From Rhabdophis nuchalis (lineage: Eukaryota > Chordata > Lepidosauria > Squamata > Natricidae), in NCBI GenBank assembly GCA_039707465.1, contig CM077643.1:242876167-242940166 (forward strand): a DNA stretch of 64,000 nt, in the 5' to 3' direction. Every line of letters starts with the position of its first letter. The first letter of the stretch is position 1. Shown here piece after piece: positions 1 through 10,659 of this stretch. The notes under the pieces are model-generated. The model worked only from the letters and a program-made list of their open reading frames with translations, was not told the DNA's origin and did no database searches. The position numbers were made by a program, and so were the translations under genes.

Positions 1-112
1 TGTTCAATTCTATCACATATTCTATCACATATTCTATTCTGTGCTATTCTATTATGTGCTATTCTATTATGTGCTGTGCTGTGCTGTGCTGTGCTGTGCT
101 ATTCTGAATGCC
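1..112. repeat. Pentanucleotide minisatellite
   Basis: Interrupted 5-bp units of the ATTCT and GTGCT type fill the first 112 bases and are cut by the window edge. Nothing coding is visible. CR1-like LINE copies elsewhere in the window end in similar ATTCT or ATTGT tails, so this could be such a tail that expanded; that link is inference. Confidence 0.75.
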
Positions 113-830
113 AAAGTCTCTCATTTCAAATTACCTCCACTCTTACCTTTATTGTTACAGATTTATGAAAAGTAAATAAGAGATTCAAAAGCGTGGCTGT
201 TCATTATTCCACAATTCCATTTAAAATCATTAATCCAACATTACTCTATAAGGAACTGCTTCTGATGTTTATTTTTAGGTCACTGCTGTTTGTAATAGCA
301 CAGCAGGGTGTTACATTTTTCTTGAATTAGGCAACATCTGATCTGACACTAGAAGCAGAAGTATTGGGACATTTCTGAAATACCCATCAGCAATCTCATC
401 ATGAGATTCTAAGGCAAACCTGTTTTTGGCAACTGTTTTGCTGAATGCAAATGCTCTTCCTTCCGGTCTCCCGTGGAAAGGGAGCAGATGAAAAGATATT
501 TCTGGAATTAGAACTCACTTTGTTTGGAATAATAAGCTAGTCCACCTTGAATGATGACAGTTCAAATAGCTGAAGTTCTCTATGCCCTTTCACCTGGACC
601 ATGTACTTACAGTACACAGCATATAATAATAATCTATATAAATAAAAATGTAACAAGAGTGTTCAAAACCGCTAATCTCCGAAGGTACTGCACCAATCAC
701 TTCCAAATGTTCACACAACGTTCCTTTCAGGTACGGCACCAATGATATATATATAGATTGTGTAGATGTCCCACCTGTGCCAGGTACATGCAATGGAAAT
801 GTAAAAAATTGTAAAACAGGTAGGTAGATG
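113..830. other. Intergenic, no gene seen
   Basis: AT-rich sequence with short chance ORFs only. I recognise no protein similarity, RNA gene or repeat with clear ends. Confidence 0.6.
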
Positions 831-879
831 GATACAGAGAGAGCAGTGGGCCACAGGTATTATGTCATCCTTTATGACA

Positions 880-1640
880 TAAAATACTCTGTTGGTAGGT
901 AGGTAGGTAGGTAGGCAGCTATAGGGATAGAGAGAGAGGGGGGAGAAATACAGTAGGTAGGTAGGTAGGTAGGTAGGTAGGTAGGTAGGTAGGTAGGTAG
1001 GTAGGTAGAGGGAGGGGGAGAGAGAGGGAGGGAGGGAGGGAGGGAGAAATACAGTAGGTGGTAGGTAGAGGGATAAAGAGAGGGGGGAGAAATACGGTAG
1101 GTAGGTAGGTAGGTAGGTAGGTAGGTAGGTAGGTAGGTAGGGAGGGAGAGGGAGAGGGGAGGGAGAAATACAGTAGGTGGTAGGTAGATGGATAGAGAGA
1201 GGGGGGAGAAATACAGTAGGTAGGTAGGTAGGTAGGTAGGTAGGTAGGTAGGGGGAGAGAGAGAGAGAGAAGGAGGGAGAAATACAGTAGGTGGTAGGTA
1301 GATGGAGAGAGAGGGGGGGAGAAATACAGTAGGTAGGTAGGTAGGTAGGTAGGTAGGTTGGTAGGTAGGTAGGTAGGTAGGTAGAGGGAGGGAGAGAGGG
1401 AGGGAGGGAGGGAGAAATACAGTAGGTGGTAGGTAGAGGGATAGAGAGAGGGGGAGAAATACAGTAGGTAGGTAGGTAGTAGGTAGGTAGGTAGAGGGAG
1501 AGAGGGGGGAGGGAGAAATACAGTAGGTGGTAGGTAGGCAGCTATAGGGATAGAGAGAGGGAGGGAGAAATGCAGTAGGTAGGTAGGTAGGTAGGTAGGT
1601 AGGTAGGTAGGTAGGTAGGTAGGTAGGTGGAGAGATGGAG
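880..1640. repeat. Higher-order minisatellite of GGTA runs and GA-rich modules
   Basis: Runs of the tetranucleotide GGTA alternate with purine-only blocks (GGGA, GAGA) and a conserved core GAGAAATACAGTA, which I count about eleven times with small changes. Long and short modules alternate, so the array has a higher-order period on top of the 4-bp one. The + strand is purine rich and has five GGG runs separated by single bases at 1026-1044, a G-quadruplex pattern. Long ORFs on the minus strand here are translations of the repeat and not genes. Confidence 0.9.
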
Positions 1641-1754
1641 TAAGTAGGTAGGTTGGGGTACATGTTTGTGTGTGCAGGTGTAGATCTACACACAGATTGG
1701 TTGGCCATTTAACCAGACTGGGCCACAGCAACGTGTGGCCGGGAACGGCTCATA

Positions 1755-2110
1755 TTAAATAATAATTTAGTGTTCGAAGTTACAATGGCACTAAAAAAAA
1801 TGATCTATGACCATTTTTCACACTTATAACATTCCAGCATCCCAATGGTCACATATCAAAATTTGGGCACTTGGCAACTAGTTCATATTTATGATGGTTG
1901 CAGTGTCCCAGGGTCGTGTGATCAACTTTTGCAACCTTCTGACCAGCAAAGTCAATGGGGAAGCCAGATTCACTTATTAACAACTGCAGCGATTCATTCA
2001 ACAACTGGGGAAAGAAAGGTCATAAAATGGGGCAAAATTCACTTAACAAATGTCTCCCTTAGGCACATAATTTTGGGGCTCAATTGTGGTTGTAAGTCAA
2101 GGACTACCTG
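1755..2110 (+). mobile_element. Terminal-inverted-repeat element, 5'-truncated copy
   Basis: This is one of at least four copies in the window of a non-autonomous repeat full of motifs such as TTCACTTAACAA and TTATGACCATTTTTC. Its right end reads AAGTCAAGGACTACCTG. In the copy at 7021 the left end is close to the reverse complement of this, so the family has terminal inverted repeats. The left terminus is missing here. I infer a DNA-transposon-derived element; the superfamily cannot be set from this copy. Confidence 0.65.
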
Positions 2111-2384
2111 TAGTAATGAAATACAAATGGTTAGGGTCCAATCTGGGTCGGTTACTGGGACCAGAGGTTTTGTCTTCCAAGCTGAACTGGAGACCAGCAT
2201 GAGTCAGAAATATCAGAAGACAAAACCTCTGTTCGTGGTGACTGACCCAGATTGTATCCTGCAACATTATCCTGGGACACGTTTTTGGCTTCACTCATAC
2301 ATATGATTAGTTGATTTTTTTCATCAGCTTTTATTGATAATTATTTATGTGAACATGTGTAGGTAGGGTTTCAGTTAGGTGAGA

Positions 2385-3400
2385 AGAATGGAATACAGAA
2401 CAGAATAACAAATGGGGTGGGGCTCTTCTTAAAAACTTCTAGTGTTGGGAGCATTCACAACTTCTGGAGGCAAGTTGTTCCACTGATTATTTGTTCTGTC
2501 AGGAAATTTCTCCTTAGTTCTAGGTTGCTTCTCTCCTTGATTAGTTTCCACCCATTGCTTCTTGTCCTGCCTTCAGGTTCTTTGGCGAATAGCTGGACTC
2601 CCTCTCCTTTGTGGAAGCTCCTGAGATATTGGAACATTGCTGTTATGTCTCCCCTACTCCTTTTTTTCATTAAACTAGACATACCCAGTTCCAGCAACCG
2701 TTCTTCATATGTTTTAGTCTCCAGTCCTCTAATCATCTTTGTTGCTCTTCTCTGCACTCTTTCTAGAGTCTCCATATCTTTTTTACATCGTGGCAACCAA
2801 AACTCTATGCAGTATTCCAAGTGTGGCCTTACCAAGGAATTATAAAGTGGTATTAACACTTTATGTGATCTTGATTCTATCCCTGTTTATGCAGCCTAGA
2901 ACTGTGTTGGGCTTTTTTGACAGTTGCTGCATACTCATATTTAAATCGCTGTCCACTAGGACTCCAAGATCCCTGTCACAATTACTACTATTGAGTGAGG
3001 TACCACATATACTGTACCTGTGCATTTTGTTTTTCTTGCCTAAATGTAAAATCTTACTTTTTTCACCATTGAATTTCATTTTGTTAGATCACGCCCAATG
3101 TTCAAGCCTGTTAAGATCCTTCTGTATCTTAAACCTATCTTCTGGAGTGTTGGCTAGATTGGTGTCATATGCAAATCTGATGAGTTCCCCATCCATCCCC
3201 AAATCATTGATGAATACCTTTCTATTCACAACATGATCCATCATCAGTACTGCATTCACCATTCTGCTGAATGTATCCAACTTCTTTGTGGTGAGCAAAA
3301 TGGCGACCGTACTGTACCTGACACTCTTTATCACAAAAACATTTCCAATAAATTCAAGATCCTTTAGCCACGTAATTGAGCCATACAACTGCACTCTAAA
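2385..3400 (-). mobile_element. CR1-like LINE fragment, 3' end of reverse-transcriptase ORF, degenerate
   Basis: On the minus strand, broken frames read as the C-terminal half of a non-LTR reverse transcriptase. From 5' to 3' they show a palm-like segment (FINDLG then FAYDT, where FADDT is expected, so the catalytic Asp pair is damaged), a segment with LHLGKKN and DLGVLVD, a segment with RPHLEYC and LERVQRRATKM, and a tail with GRTRSNGWKLIKERSNLEL. Frameshifts and stops separate these parts. An ATTCT-like tail lies at the low-coordinate end. It is a dead copy. The CR1 assignment rests on the tail and the C-terminal motif. Confidence 0.75.
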
Positions 3401-4180
3401 GAATTTAATGAAAGCTGTTCAAGATTTACTGAGAGATATTGAGAATATGTTACTAATCAAAAATAAAAGTGACCATATTTCTGAATGCAGCTGACACTAA
3501 AGATATTAATGGTTTATTGCAAGCTGAAAAGCCAAAGCTATTAAAATCTGTCATCTCTATAACTCCCGTTAAACAATTCTGATTGTGAAGAGATAAATGA
3601 ACAGTCTACACAATCTTAATAACTTGCCTCTCAGCCAAGTAGAGAGAGCACAGAATGACTTCATTGCTCTTTTGACTCTTGAATGAAACTGGCGCTCAAA
3701 ATCCCAAGGAGGTGAATATAAATCAGCTTGCAAAGGGGAAGCTTCTAGACAGCCAGTTTTTAAAGATACAAGTGTCCAGGTGAGACTCAACCCTATCTGA
3801 TGTAGCTGTTGGCAATGGTTACATATATACAGTACTAATAACTTTTTATTAGAATACCAGTTTAGGATGAAATGCTCAAGCTGCAGTCTTATTTGGAACT
3901 CCTGAATATGGTACATATCCCAAGTCACAGTCTTTACACATATTTGCTTTGGAGATTAACTTCAAAAATCCATCCGGTGAAAAATCATGCGGAAAGTCAG
4001 GAAATTTTACATTTGATACTCTTTTGACAATTTATTAAAAGATTCATTGACACTACAGATGTGCAAGATGGTGTGAATACTGACTTTATTATACAGGACA
4101 TTTTCAAAGGACTGGTTATCTTAATCAAATGTTGTAAGAGGCGCTTTTCAGTCATACTTTGAGCCCCACAGGTAGCATCT
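3401..4180. other. Intergenic, no gene seen
   Basis: No recognisable coding or repeat structure. Short ORFs lack any family signature. Confidence 0.5.
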
Positions 4181-4184
4181 GTGG

Positions 4185-4520
4185 GTAGTTGTTAGCTGTG
4201 AAATCATGTCCGACCCATCGCGACCCCATGGACAAGGTTCCTCCAAGCCTTCTTATCCTCTACCATCCTCTGGAGTCCATTTAATCTCACACCTAATGCT
4301 TCAGTGACTCCATCCAGCCACCTCATTCTCTGTCGTCCCCTTCTTCTTTTGCCCTCCATCTTTCCCAGCATTAGGCTCTTCTCCAGTGAGTCCTTCCTTC
4401 TCATTAAGCCAAAGTATTTGAGTTTCATCTTCAGGATCTGGCCTTCTAAAGAGCAGTCAGGGTTGACCTCCTCTAGGACTGACCAGTTTGATTGCTTTGC
4501 AGTCCAAGGGACTCACAGGA
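4185..4520 (-). mobile_element. BovB (RTE-clade) LINE, C-terminal ORF2 fragment
   Basis: The minus strand at 4204-4428 encodes motifs typical of the extreme C-terminus of the BovB ORF2 protein: KLKYFG, LGKMEGKRRRGRQRMRWLDG and VEDKKAWRNLVHGVA. Only the last part of the element is present, as expected for a 5'-truncated LINE insertion. BovB is the LINE known to be shared patchily between ruminants and squamates through horizontal transfer. The assignment comes from recognised motifs and has not been checked by search. Confidence 0.8.
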
Positions 4521-5325
4521 GGTAGGTGGGTAGTGGTAGCTCGGCATATAACTCTCTTCATACTCTCTGGGTATTTTGTTTAGTCATATTTTTTATTTAA
4601 TTAAGAAATGCATTTAAGCAAATGTGCTAGCTACCAGATGTCTCATTTTAATTTACATACAGCATCCACAAATATTACAAGATTCCTGTTTAGCTCAATG
4701 GACAATTGCTGAGAGAGAGACAGACAGAGAGAGAGGGAGGGAGGGAGGAGAGGGGGGGAATTGACAAAGTTTACACAGCATGATAAGGATGGGATTGGAA
4801 GGAGAGGCAGTAGACTAGATGGTGGCATTTACCATACCTTGCATTGCATGTGTGTTCTATATTTCTGTATTGCACTGGGTATTGTATATATCAGCAAGTT
4901 GATTTTATGTGATACGTGTGTTTTGCCTAGAATTATGTGCACAGGATGTGACATTTGTATTGTGTTTATTTAAACTACATATGTATGTAGGTTTCTTTGA
5001 ACATCATCAGGCTGCCATCCATAAAAGAACTCTTTGTTATGCTTTGCAGAAGCAAATTGCAATTTGATTTCTGGGAATTGGCCTTATACCCCTTGTCTTG
5101 AGGGGGAAAACACCACATCAATAAAATGTTGAATAATAAACAAGAGCAAATCAAAACCACACAGGGGTGAACGAAAAAAACATTCTTTGTCAAGCAATGT
5201 GCCTCATCAGCCTACATCCTGTGAAAAGGTTATTGGAAAAGAAAGCTGAAATGAAAAGGATTATTTTGGAGTTCAGACTTAAGTTTGGTCATGAATGTAT
5301 GATTTTTTTAAATTACCTTGTATTT
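4521..5325. other. Intergenic, purine-rich tract at 4710-4760
   Basis: Contains a short GAGA/GGGA-rich stretch at about 4710-4760 and otherwise unrecognised AT-rich sequence. Confidence 0.5.
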
Positions 5326-5329
5326 ATTA

Positions 5330-5772
5330 ATAAACTATATAGGGGCATCCAACAGTATGGACATTCTGGGCAGTGTGCAGCAGAAAAGGAAAACAATAAA
5401 CCAATTCCCCAAACTATGTTACCATTCACTATGAACAATATTAAAATACAAAATACAGAATATAATATAGCAACCAAGCAACAGAACAGAGTAACCACAA
5501 GTCTTAATGGCCTTCCTGAAAGTGAGCAGAATTGGGGCCTGTTGAGTGTCAGGGAGGAGATGGCTCCAGAAAACAGGAGAAACCCCAGAAAAAAGCACAC
5601 GCCCTAGGCTCCAGAAGATGACAAGATTTAAAAGAAGGGACCTGAAGCAGCCTCCATGTGGGAGTGTCTGGGGCAGGCAGATGTTCTTGGGGGAAAGTGG
5701 TCCTTCAAGTAACCCAATCCTATGGCGTGTAGGGCCTTAAAGGCAGCACTTTGAATCACACATCTGCTAGTC
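5330..5772. repeat. Probable LINE-derived untranslated repeat fragment
   Basis: This sequence resembles the non-coding tail region of squamate L2-like elements (a phrase such as GGGCCTTAAAGGCAGCACTTTG, here in diverged form). It is interrupted by the hAT palindrome that starts at 5773. The family call is weak and made from memory of similar repeats. Confidence 0.35.
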
Positions 5773-5907
5773 CAGGGGTCTGCAAAGTTGGCTCTTTTAA
5801 GACTGGTGGACTTCAACTCCCAGAATTCCCCAGCCAGCCTAGCTGGCTGGGGAATTCTGGGAGTTGAAGTCCACCAGTCTTAAAAGAGCCAACTTTGCAG
5901 ACCCCTG
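5773..5907. mobile_element. Palindromic hAT-type MITE with 66-bp perfect arms
   Basis: The element is 135 bp long: two perfectly complementary 66-bp arms around a 3-nt loop (CTA, 5839-5841). The ends read CAGGGGTCTGCAAAG and its complement, which fits hAT termini. It is flanked by an exact 8-bp duplication TGCTAGTC (5765-5772 and 5908-5915), the size hAT transposases make. No coding capacity exists, so it would depend on an outside transposase. The perfect arms suggest a young insertion or ongoing arm homogenisation. Confidence 0.9.
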
Positions 5908-5939
5908 TGCTAGTCTAAAAGAAGAATTAGGGGTGACAT

Positions 5940-6200
5940 GATAGCAGTATTCCAGTATTAGGGGGCTGCCACAAAGAAGAGGGAGTCAACGCATTCTCCA
6001 AAGCACCAGAGGGCAGGGCAAAAAATAATGGTTGGAAACTAATCAAAGAGAGAAGCAACCTGGAATTAAGGAGAAACTTCCTAACACTGAGAACAATTAA
6101 CCAGTGGAACCGCTTGCCTCCGGAAATCATGGGCCCTCCATCAGTAGAGGTTTTTAAGAAGAGACTGGACAGCCATTTGTTTGAAATGATATGGGTTGCA
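5940..6200 (+). mobile_element. CR1-like LINE 3' fragment
   Basis: The sequence matches the coding tail shared by the other CR1-like copies (an APEGRxR-type segment, then WKLIKERSNLELRRNFL) followed by the region encoding a phrase like VEVFKKRLDSHLF. It is on the + strand, 5'-truncated and frame-damaged. Confidence 0.65.
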
Positions 6201-7015
6201 GCTCATAGAAGAGGTTCCTAGGGGCCACTCCTTAAAGTCATTCTTATAGTGAACTGAAACCGCTAAGCCAGTTTTAAAATGTTTTGGTGCACGGGCAACT
6301 GCTGCTCCAGATAAATGCTTGAGGACAGCCTGCCTGCAGAGAAATGAAACTCCTCATTACTTTGTCAGAACCTCAGTGTAGTCCAGACAAGAAGCACACC
6401 CAGGGGGCCTAGCCCTATATTTATTGTACAGTTATATTTTAAAAAATATTGCAGGATTGAAAGTACATCTCTCCCCTTCTTGCGTTTGCAATCCAAGAAA
6501 ATGAGAGGTGGTGTTCCTTCTGACATGCTTTCCCTACCCCTATTCTTTCTACAGGTTCGGCTGCTTCTTATCTGACCAGGGTCTAGTCTGCTGCTCTTTC
6601 TTTTGTCTCCCAAGGTCATTCCCATATATATCATTACACCCCTGACATGTTTAGGTTAACCTTTAGACCCTAAAGTATAACCCACCCGCTATAGCTCTCA
6701 CCACTGTTTATATATCAGGGCTGACAAAAATAGATCCTCAAATCTTTTAGTAATCAGCGTTAGGGCTTAGCTTTTGGCTGAATGAAGGTTGCAGAGGAAC
6801 AGCAGTGATGCCAAATGGGTGGAGCCCTTTCACACACATAGGTGGCATCAGAATTATTGGGGGTGAGGGTGGAGGAAGGGCTTGAAAAAGGAGGTTCTGA
6901 TGCCACAAACAGCAGATATTGAAGTAGATGTTTATAGCTGTAGTCCAAAGGTGTGGCCTGTGTAAAAAAAAACAACCTATGAATTACATTATCAAATAAT
7001 AAGCAAAAATCCACA
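6201..7015. other. Intergenic, no gene seen
   Basis: No recognisable gene. The short ORFs have no family features. Confidence 0.5.
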
Positions 7016-7020
7016 ATTAC

Positions 7021-7746
7021 AGGTAGTCCTCGAGTTACAACAGTTCATTTAGTGACCGTTCAAAGTTACAACGGCACTGAAAAAAGTGACTTATGACCAT
7101 TTTTCATACTTACCACCATTGCAGCATCCCCATGGGTCATGTGATCAAAATTCCGACCCTTGACAACGGACTCATATTTATGACAGTTGCAGTATGCCGG
7201 GATCACCTTTTCTGACCTTCTACAATACAATAGCAGAGTTGGAAGGGACCTTGGAGGTCATCTAGTCCAACTCCCTGCCTAGGCAAGAAGCCCTATACCA
7301 TTTCAGACAAATGGCTATCCAACATCTTCTTGAAGACTTGCAGTGTTGGGACATTCACAACTTCTGGAGGCAATTTCTCTTCCACTGGTTAATTGTTCTG
7401 TCAAGAAATTTCTCTTCAGTTCTAAGTTGCTTCTCTCCTTGATTAGTTTCCACCCATTGCTTCTTGTTCTGCCCTCAGGTGCTTTGGAGAATAGTTTGAC
7501 TCCCTCTTCTTTGTGGCAACCCCTGAGATATTGGAACACTGCTATCATGCCTCCCCTGGTCCTTCTGACAAAGTCAAGGGGGAAACCAAATTCACGTAAC
7601 AACTCAGTTACTAATTTAACAACCACTGATTCACTTAACAACCGTGGCAAGGCAGGTCATAAAATGGGGCAAAATTACTGAACAAATGTTTCACTTAACA
7701 ACACAAATGTTGGACTCAATTGAGGTCGTAAGTCGATGGCTACCTG
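7021..7746 (+). mobile_element. Terminal-inverted-repeat element split by a LINE insertion
   Basis: The left end AGGTAGTCCTCGAGTTACAAC and the right end GTAAGTCGATGGCTACCTG are inverted repeats of each other with a few changes, and the inner parts match the copies at 1755 and 16884. The element is interrupted at 7222-7560 by a CR1-like LINE tail. A direct repeat CCTTCT at both edges of the insert (7216-7221 and 7561-7566) fits a target-site duplication. Removing the insert restores a continuous element of roughly 380 bp. Confidence 0.75.
7222..7560 (-). mobile_element. CR1-like LINE 3' end nested in the element at 7021-7746
   Basis: On the minus strand it encodes the C-terminal CR1-like segment (GRTRSNGWKLIKERSNLEL) and ends in a short ATTGT-type tail at the low-coordinate side. 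It is bounded by the 6-bp repeat CCTTCT. It has the same 3' end as the copy at 21440-21725. Confidence 0.75.
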
Positions 7747-8755
7747 TGAATGCATGCATCCATTGGATAAAAGCTGGCTTGTCTTCATACAGCCTACTAT
7801 ATAATGGACAATGATCTATTACAAAGTTTTGGGGTTGTTGTTTTTCTTGTTTTTTGCTTCGTTGCCTTGCTTGGTAAGTAATACCAGCAGCAAAACTTAC
7901 TGGAAAGTGAGATTTATGCCTGTAAATAATAATAATAACCTTTATTGTCATGTACTAAAATTACAATGAAATAAAGGTTTGTATTCAACAGTCATTTGTT
8001 ATATAGTACTGTAAAAGCCTTCAGAGGGGGTGATAGTACACAGGCAGTAAACTATTAACTGAAACACACACACAAAAAGTTAGCCCTAAAAATAATTGGA
8101 CATCTCAGTGTGATCTTAAAACACAGGCGTCTGATATCAATCTTCCAAATGTAAGACACCGGAGTGCAAACCAAGCAAAGAACGAATTATTAAAAAGGGA
8201 GCTGAGGGATTACTTTTCTAATCAAGACATGGAGTCAATTTGGACTTCCTTATTTTCGCCATATCTCTGCCTCATTAAGAATGATCATGCCCAGGAGAGC
8301 TATGTTCACAATTTAATCTCCACTTTGTTGCTTACGGTTTGCTTGTTTATTCCTTTGTTTGCACCAAGGTTCCCAATTACGCCCTCTCGGTTCTTGAGCA
8401 GCAGTCCTAGAAAATTCCAGCGCAGCTATGTTTACGTGTCCGGGGAGTCTGAGAAATCAATAATGTATTTATCCTTACCATCTCCCGTGTGTAATATTTA
8501 TAAAGCCTTGGGGAGAAATTCATTTCGAGAGAGTTAAAGGGTCCAGTCAGTGCAGTCTTGCTGGATACAGTGTTAGCTTTTGCCTGAAGATGAAAGATGC
8601 AGGGTTTACTGGGATTTTTCTGAAACCGCAAAAGAATTTGTTTAAGCAAAGAGAAATTATTGTTAACAATGTTAACGTTTTCCTTAATATTTGGAGGAAG
8701 GCATGCAGATTTTATGTTTTAATATGGCTGTTGAAGTTTTAAAATCAGAAAGGAG
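7747..8755. other. Intergenic, no gene seen
   Basis: A short AAT run lies near 7927-7940. The remaining sequence shows no recognisable gene or bounded repeat. Confidence 0.5.
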
Positions 8756-8934
8756 GAGGTGATAAGATGCCTGGGAAAGCAAAGGGAAATCATCAAAGCC
8801 ATTACAAAGCGAAAGTTAGAATATTTCGGACATGTGATGCGACACCCAAAAAATATGGCATACTTCACTTAATCCTCCAGGGAAAAATTGAAAGCAAACA
8901 AGGTCCAGGCTGAAGAAAAACATCATGGCTTCAA

Positions 8935-9139
<205 letters not shown>

Positions 9140-9556
9140 TTAATTTGTAAACCGCTTTCTCTCCCCGAAGGGACTCGAGGTGGTGCACAGGGAATAAAAA
9201 ATACATATATAAAATCAACAGACATTATAATACAATTTAAAATAAATTATTAAATAGACCCTGCGCTAAAATCCCAGACTGTCTAAAACTAATACCCCTA
9301 AAAATCCCTAATAAAACAGTTTGAATATTCAGCTTGAGGTAGATGGGTCAATTAACCCAAGCCGGCCAGGCAGAAGAAGTGAGTTTTTAGTTTTTGACGG
9401 AAGGAGCGGAGGTCCGTAGTTGTTCTAATTCGGGAGGAAGGTCGTTCCAGAGGGTCGGGCCTGCCACAGAGAAGGCCTGGGCGTCGCCCGCTGGCATAGC
9501 CTAGTGGACGGCACCCGGAGAAGCCCCTCTCTGTGGGAGCGAATCGGCCGAAGGGA
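9140..9556 (-). mobile_element. L2-like LINE 3' end
   Basis: The minus strand encodes a degenerate version of the C-terminal motif also seen at 25270-25510 (a stretch like LWNDLPPDLRT followed by LKTHFFxLAGL), then a 3' region related to the one ending GGGCGGTATATAAAT at 25660. The family call is by motif and remains tentative. Confidence 0.6.
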
Positions 9557-9765
9557 TGTATGGGGCAGGGACTGATTTGAACAAAACTCAGCAGCACTTT
9601 TTCATGTGGCTGTTGACAAAAATAGAATTGCCAACATGATCGCCAGTGTCCAATGACGGATATGGCACAAGAAGAAGTTGAAGTTTTAGAATGACCTGGA
9701 TGATCATATTTTCTGATTGTGATAATATGGAGAATTGCAAAAAAAAATTTCAAGAGAGTTTTCAT

Positions 9766-10250
9766 CTGGATAAGCTGGTACTGTGAACATTTTTAAACAC
9801 CATTCCGGGCACTTTTCATATATTTCCATGGCCTTCTATATACCTCCCCCTTCCTTTTTTCTTCTTTTCATTGAAGTTTGGAGCAAATTAAAAGATTGAT
9901 TTTGCAAAATCATCATCATTAGATTGTAATTACAAAGTGCAAATTTTATTTTTATCTTTAAAAACGTCTCAAGACTCTTTACTACTGTGCGAATTTATCA
10001 GCCAATACTGTGGTATTTCTTGCAACTTTAAACACCAATGACAATTTAATTAATTTAATATTGCTATAAATCTAGCAGCTAATAAAAAAACAAATTAATG
10101 GGTTACACCACATTAATTAGTAAAAGCTGTTGGTTCATGTTTTCAATTTCTTCAAGAGCTGACTATCTCAATGGATACTGAAACCAAAGTATACACAAAA
10201 TTTATTAGAAACCCTTAATGCAATCTAGAAAAAGTTATGAATAATATAAT
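9766..10250. other. Intergenic, no gene seen
   Basis: AT-rich sequence without recognisable features. Confidence 0.5.
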
Positions 10251-10255
10251 GCCAT

Positions 10256-10612
10256 TTAAATAGGCCTCAGTATCCTGTCCATGCCATCAGGACTCACAGG
10301 ATCAAACTCAGCCCAAATAACGATCTCAAGACCTGCCTCTGTCATCCCGCCTGGACTAACCCAATTGGAGGTTAACTCGCCCCAGATCTGAACGATTTTA
10401 TCCTGCAGATAACATCCAAATTCCTCTGCACGACCCTGCAAAGGAGCTTCCCGCGGCCTCTGATGAAGGAGGGAGCAGGTCACTCTAAACAGGGCAGTAG
10501 GGCAGTTATCTGCGGATGCGATGAGAGCAGCGAAATGATCCCGCTTCGCCACTCTCAACGCCACAAGGTAGGTCCACAAATGCGACCTTGCCCATGTCCG
10601 GTCAGATTCAGC
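10256..10612 (-). mobile_element. L2-like LINE internal ORF fragment
   Basis: The minus strand has a mostly open frame of 107 residues with AKRDHFAALIASADN and, after it, a segment like LFRVTCSLL. This resembles the linker between the endonuclease and reverse-transcriptase domains of L2-type ORF2 proteins. It directly abuts a short piece of the terminal-inverted-repeat family (10613-10655). It is an isolated fragment with no catalytic motifs. Confidence 0.6.
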
Positions 10613-10655
10613 GCAAGTGGACTAAATGAACTGTTGTAAGTCAGGGGCTACCTGT
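10613..10655 (+). mobile_element. Terminal fragment of the inverted-repeat element family
   Basis: The stretch GTTGTAAGTCAGGGGCTACCT matches the right end of the elements at 2110 and 7746. Only about 40 bp is kept. Confidence 0.5.
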
Positions 10656-10659
10656 AATC

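Noticed and set aside
880..1640. CRISPR-like array
   Set aside because: Units are tetranucleotides and GA blocks with no unique spacers, and the genome is vertebrate.
872..1731. Two overlapping minus-strand ORFs of 270-278 residues rich in Tyr, Leu, Pro, Thr and Ser
   Set aside because: They are translations of the GGTA/GA minisatellite; overlapping frames are both open because the repeat has no stop in them.
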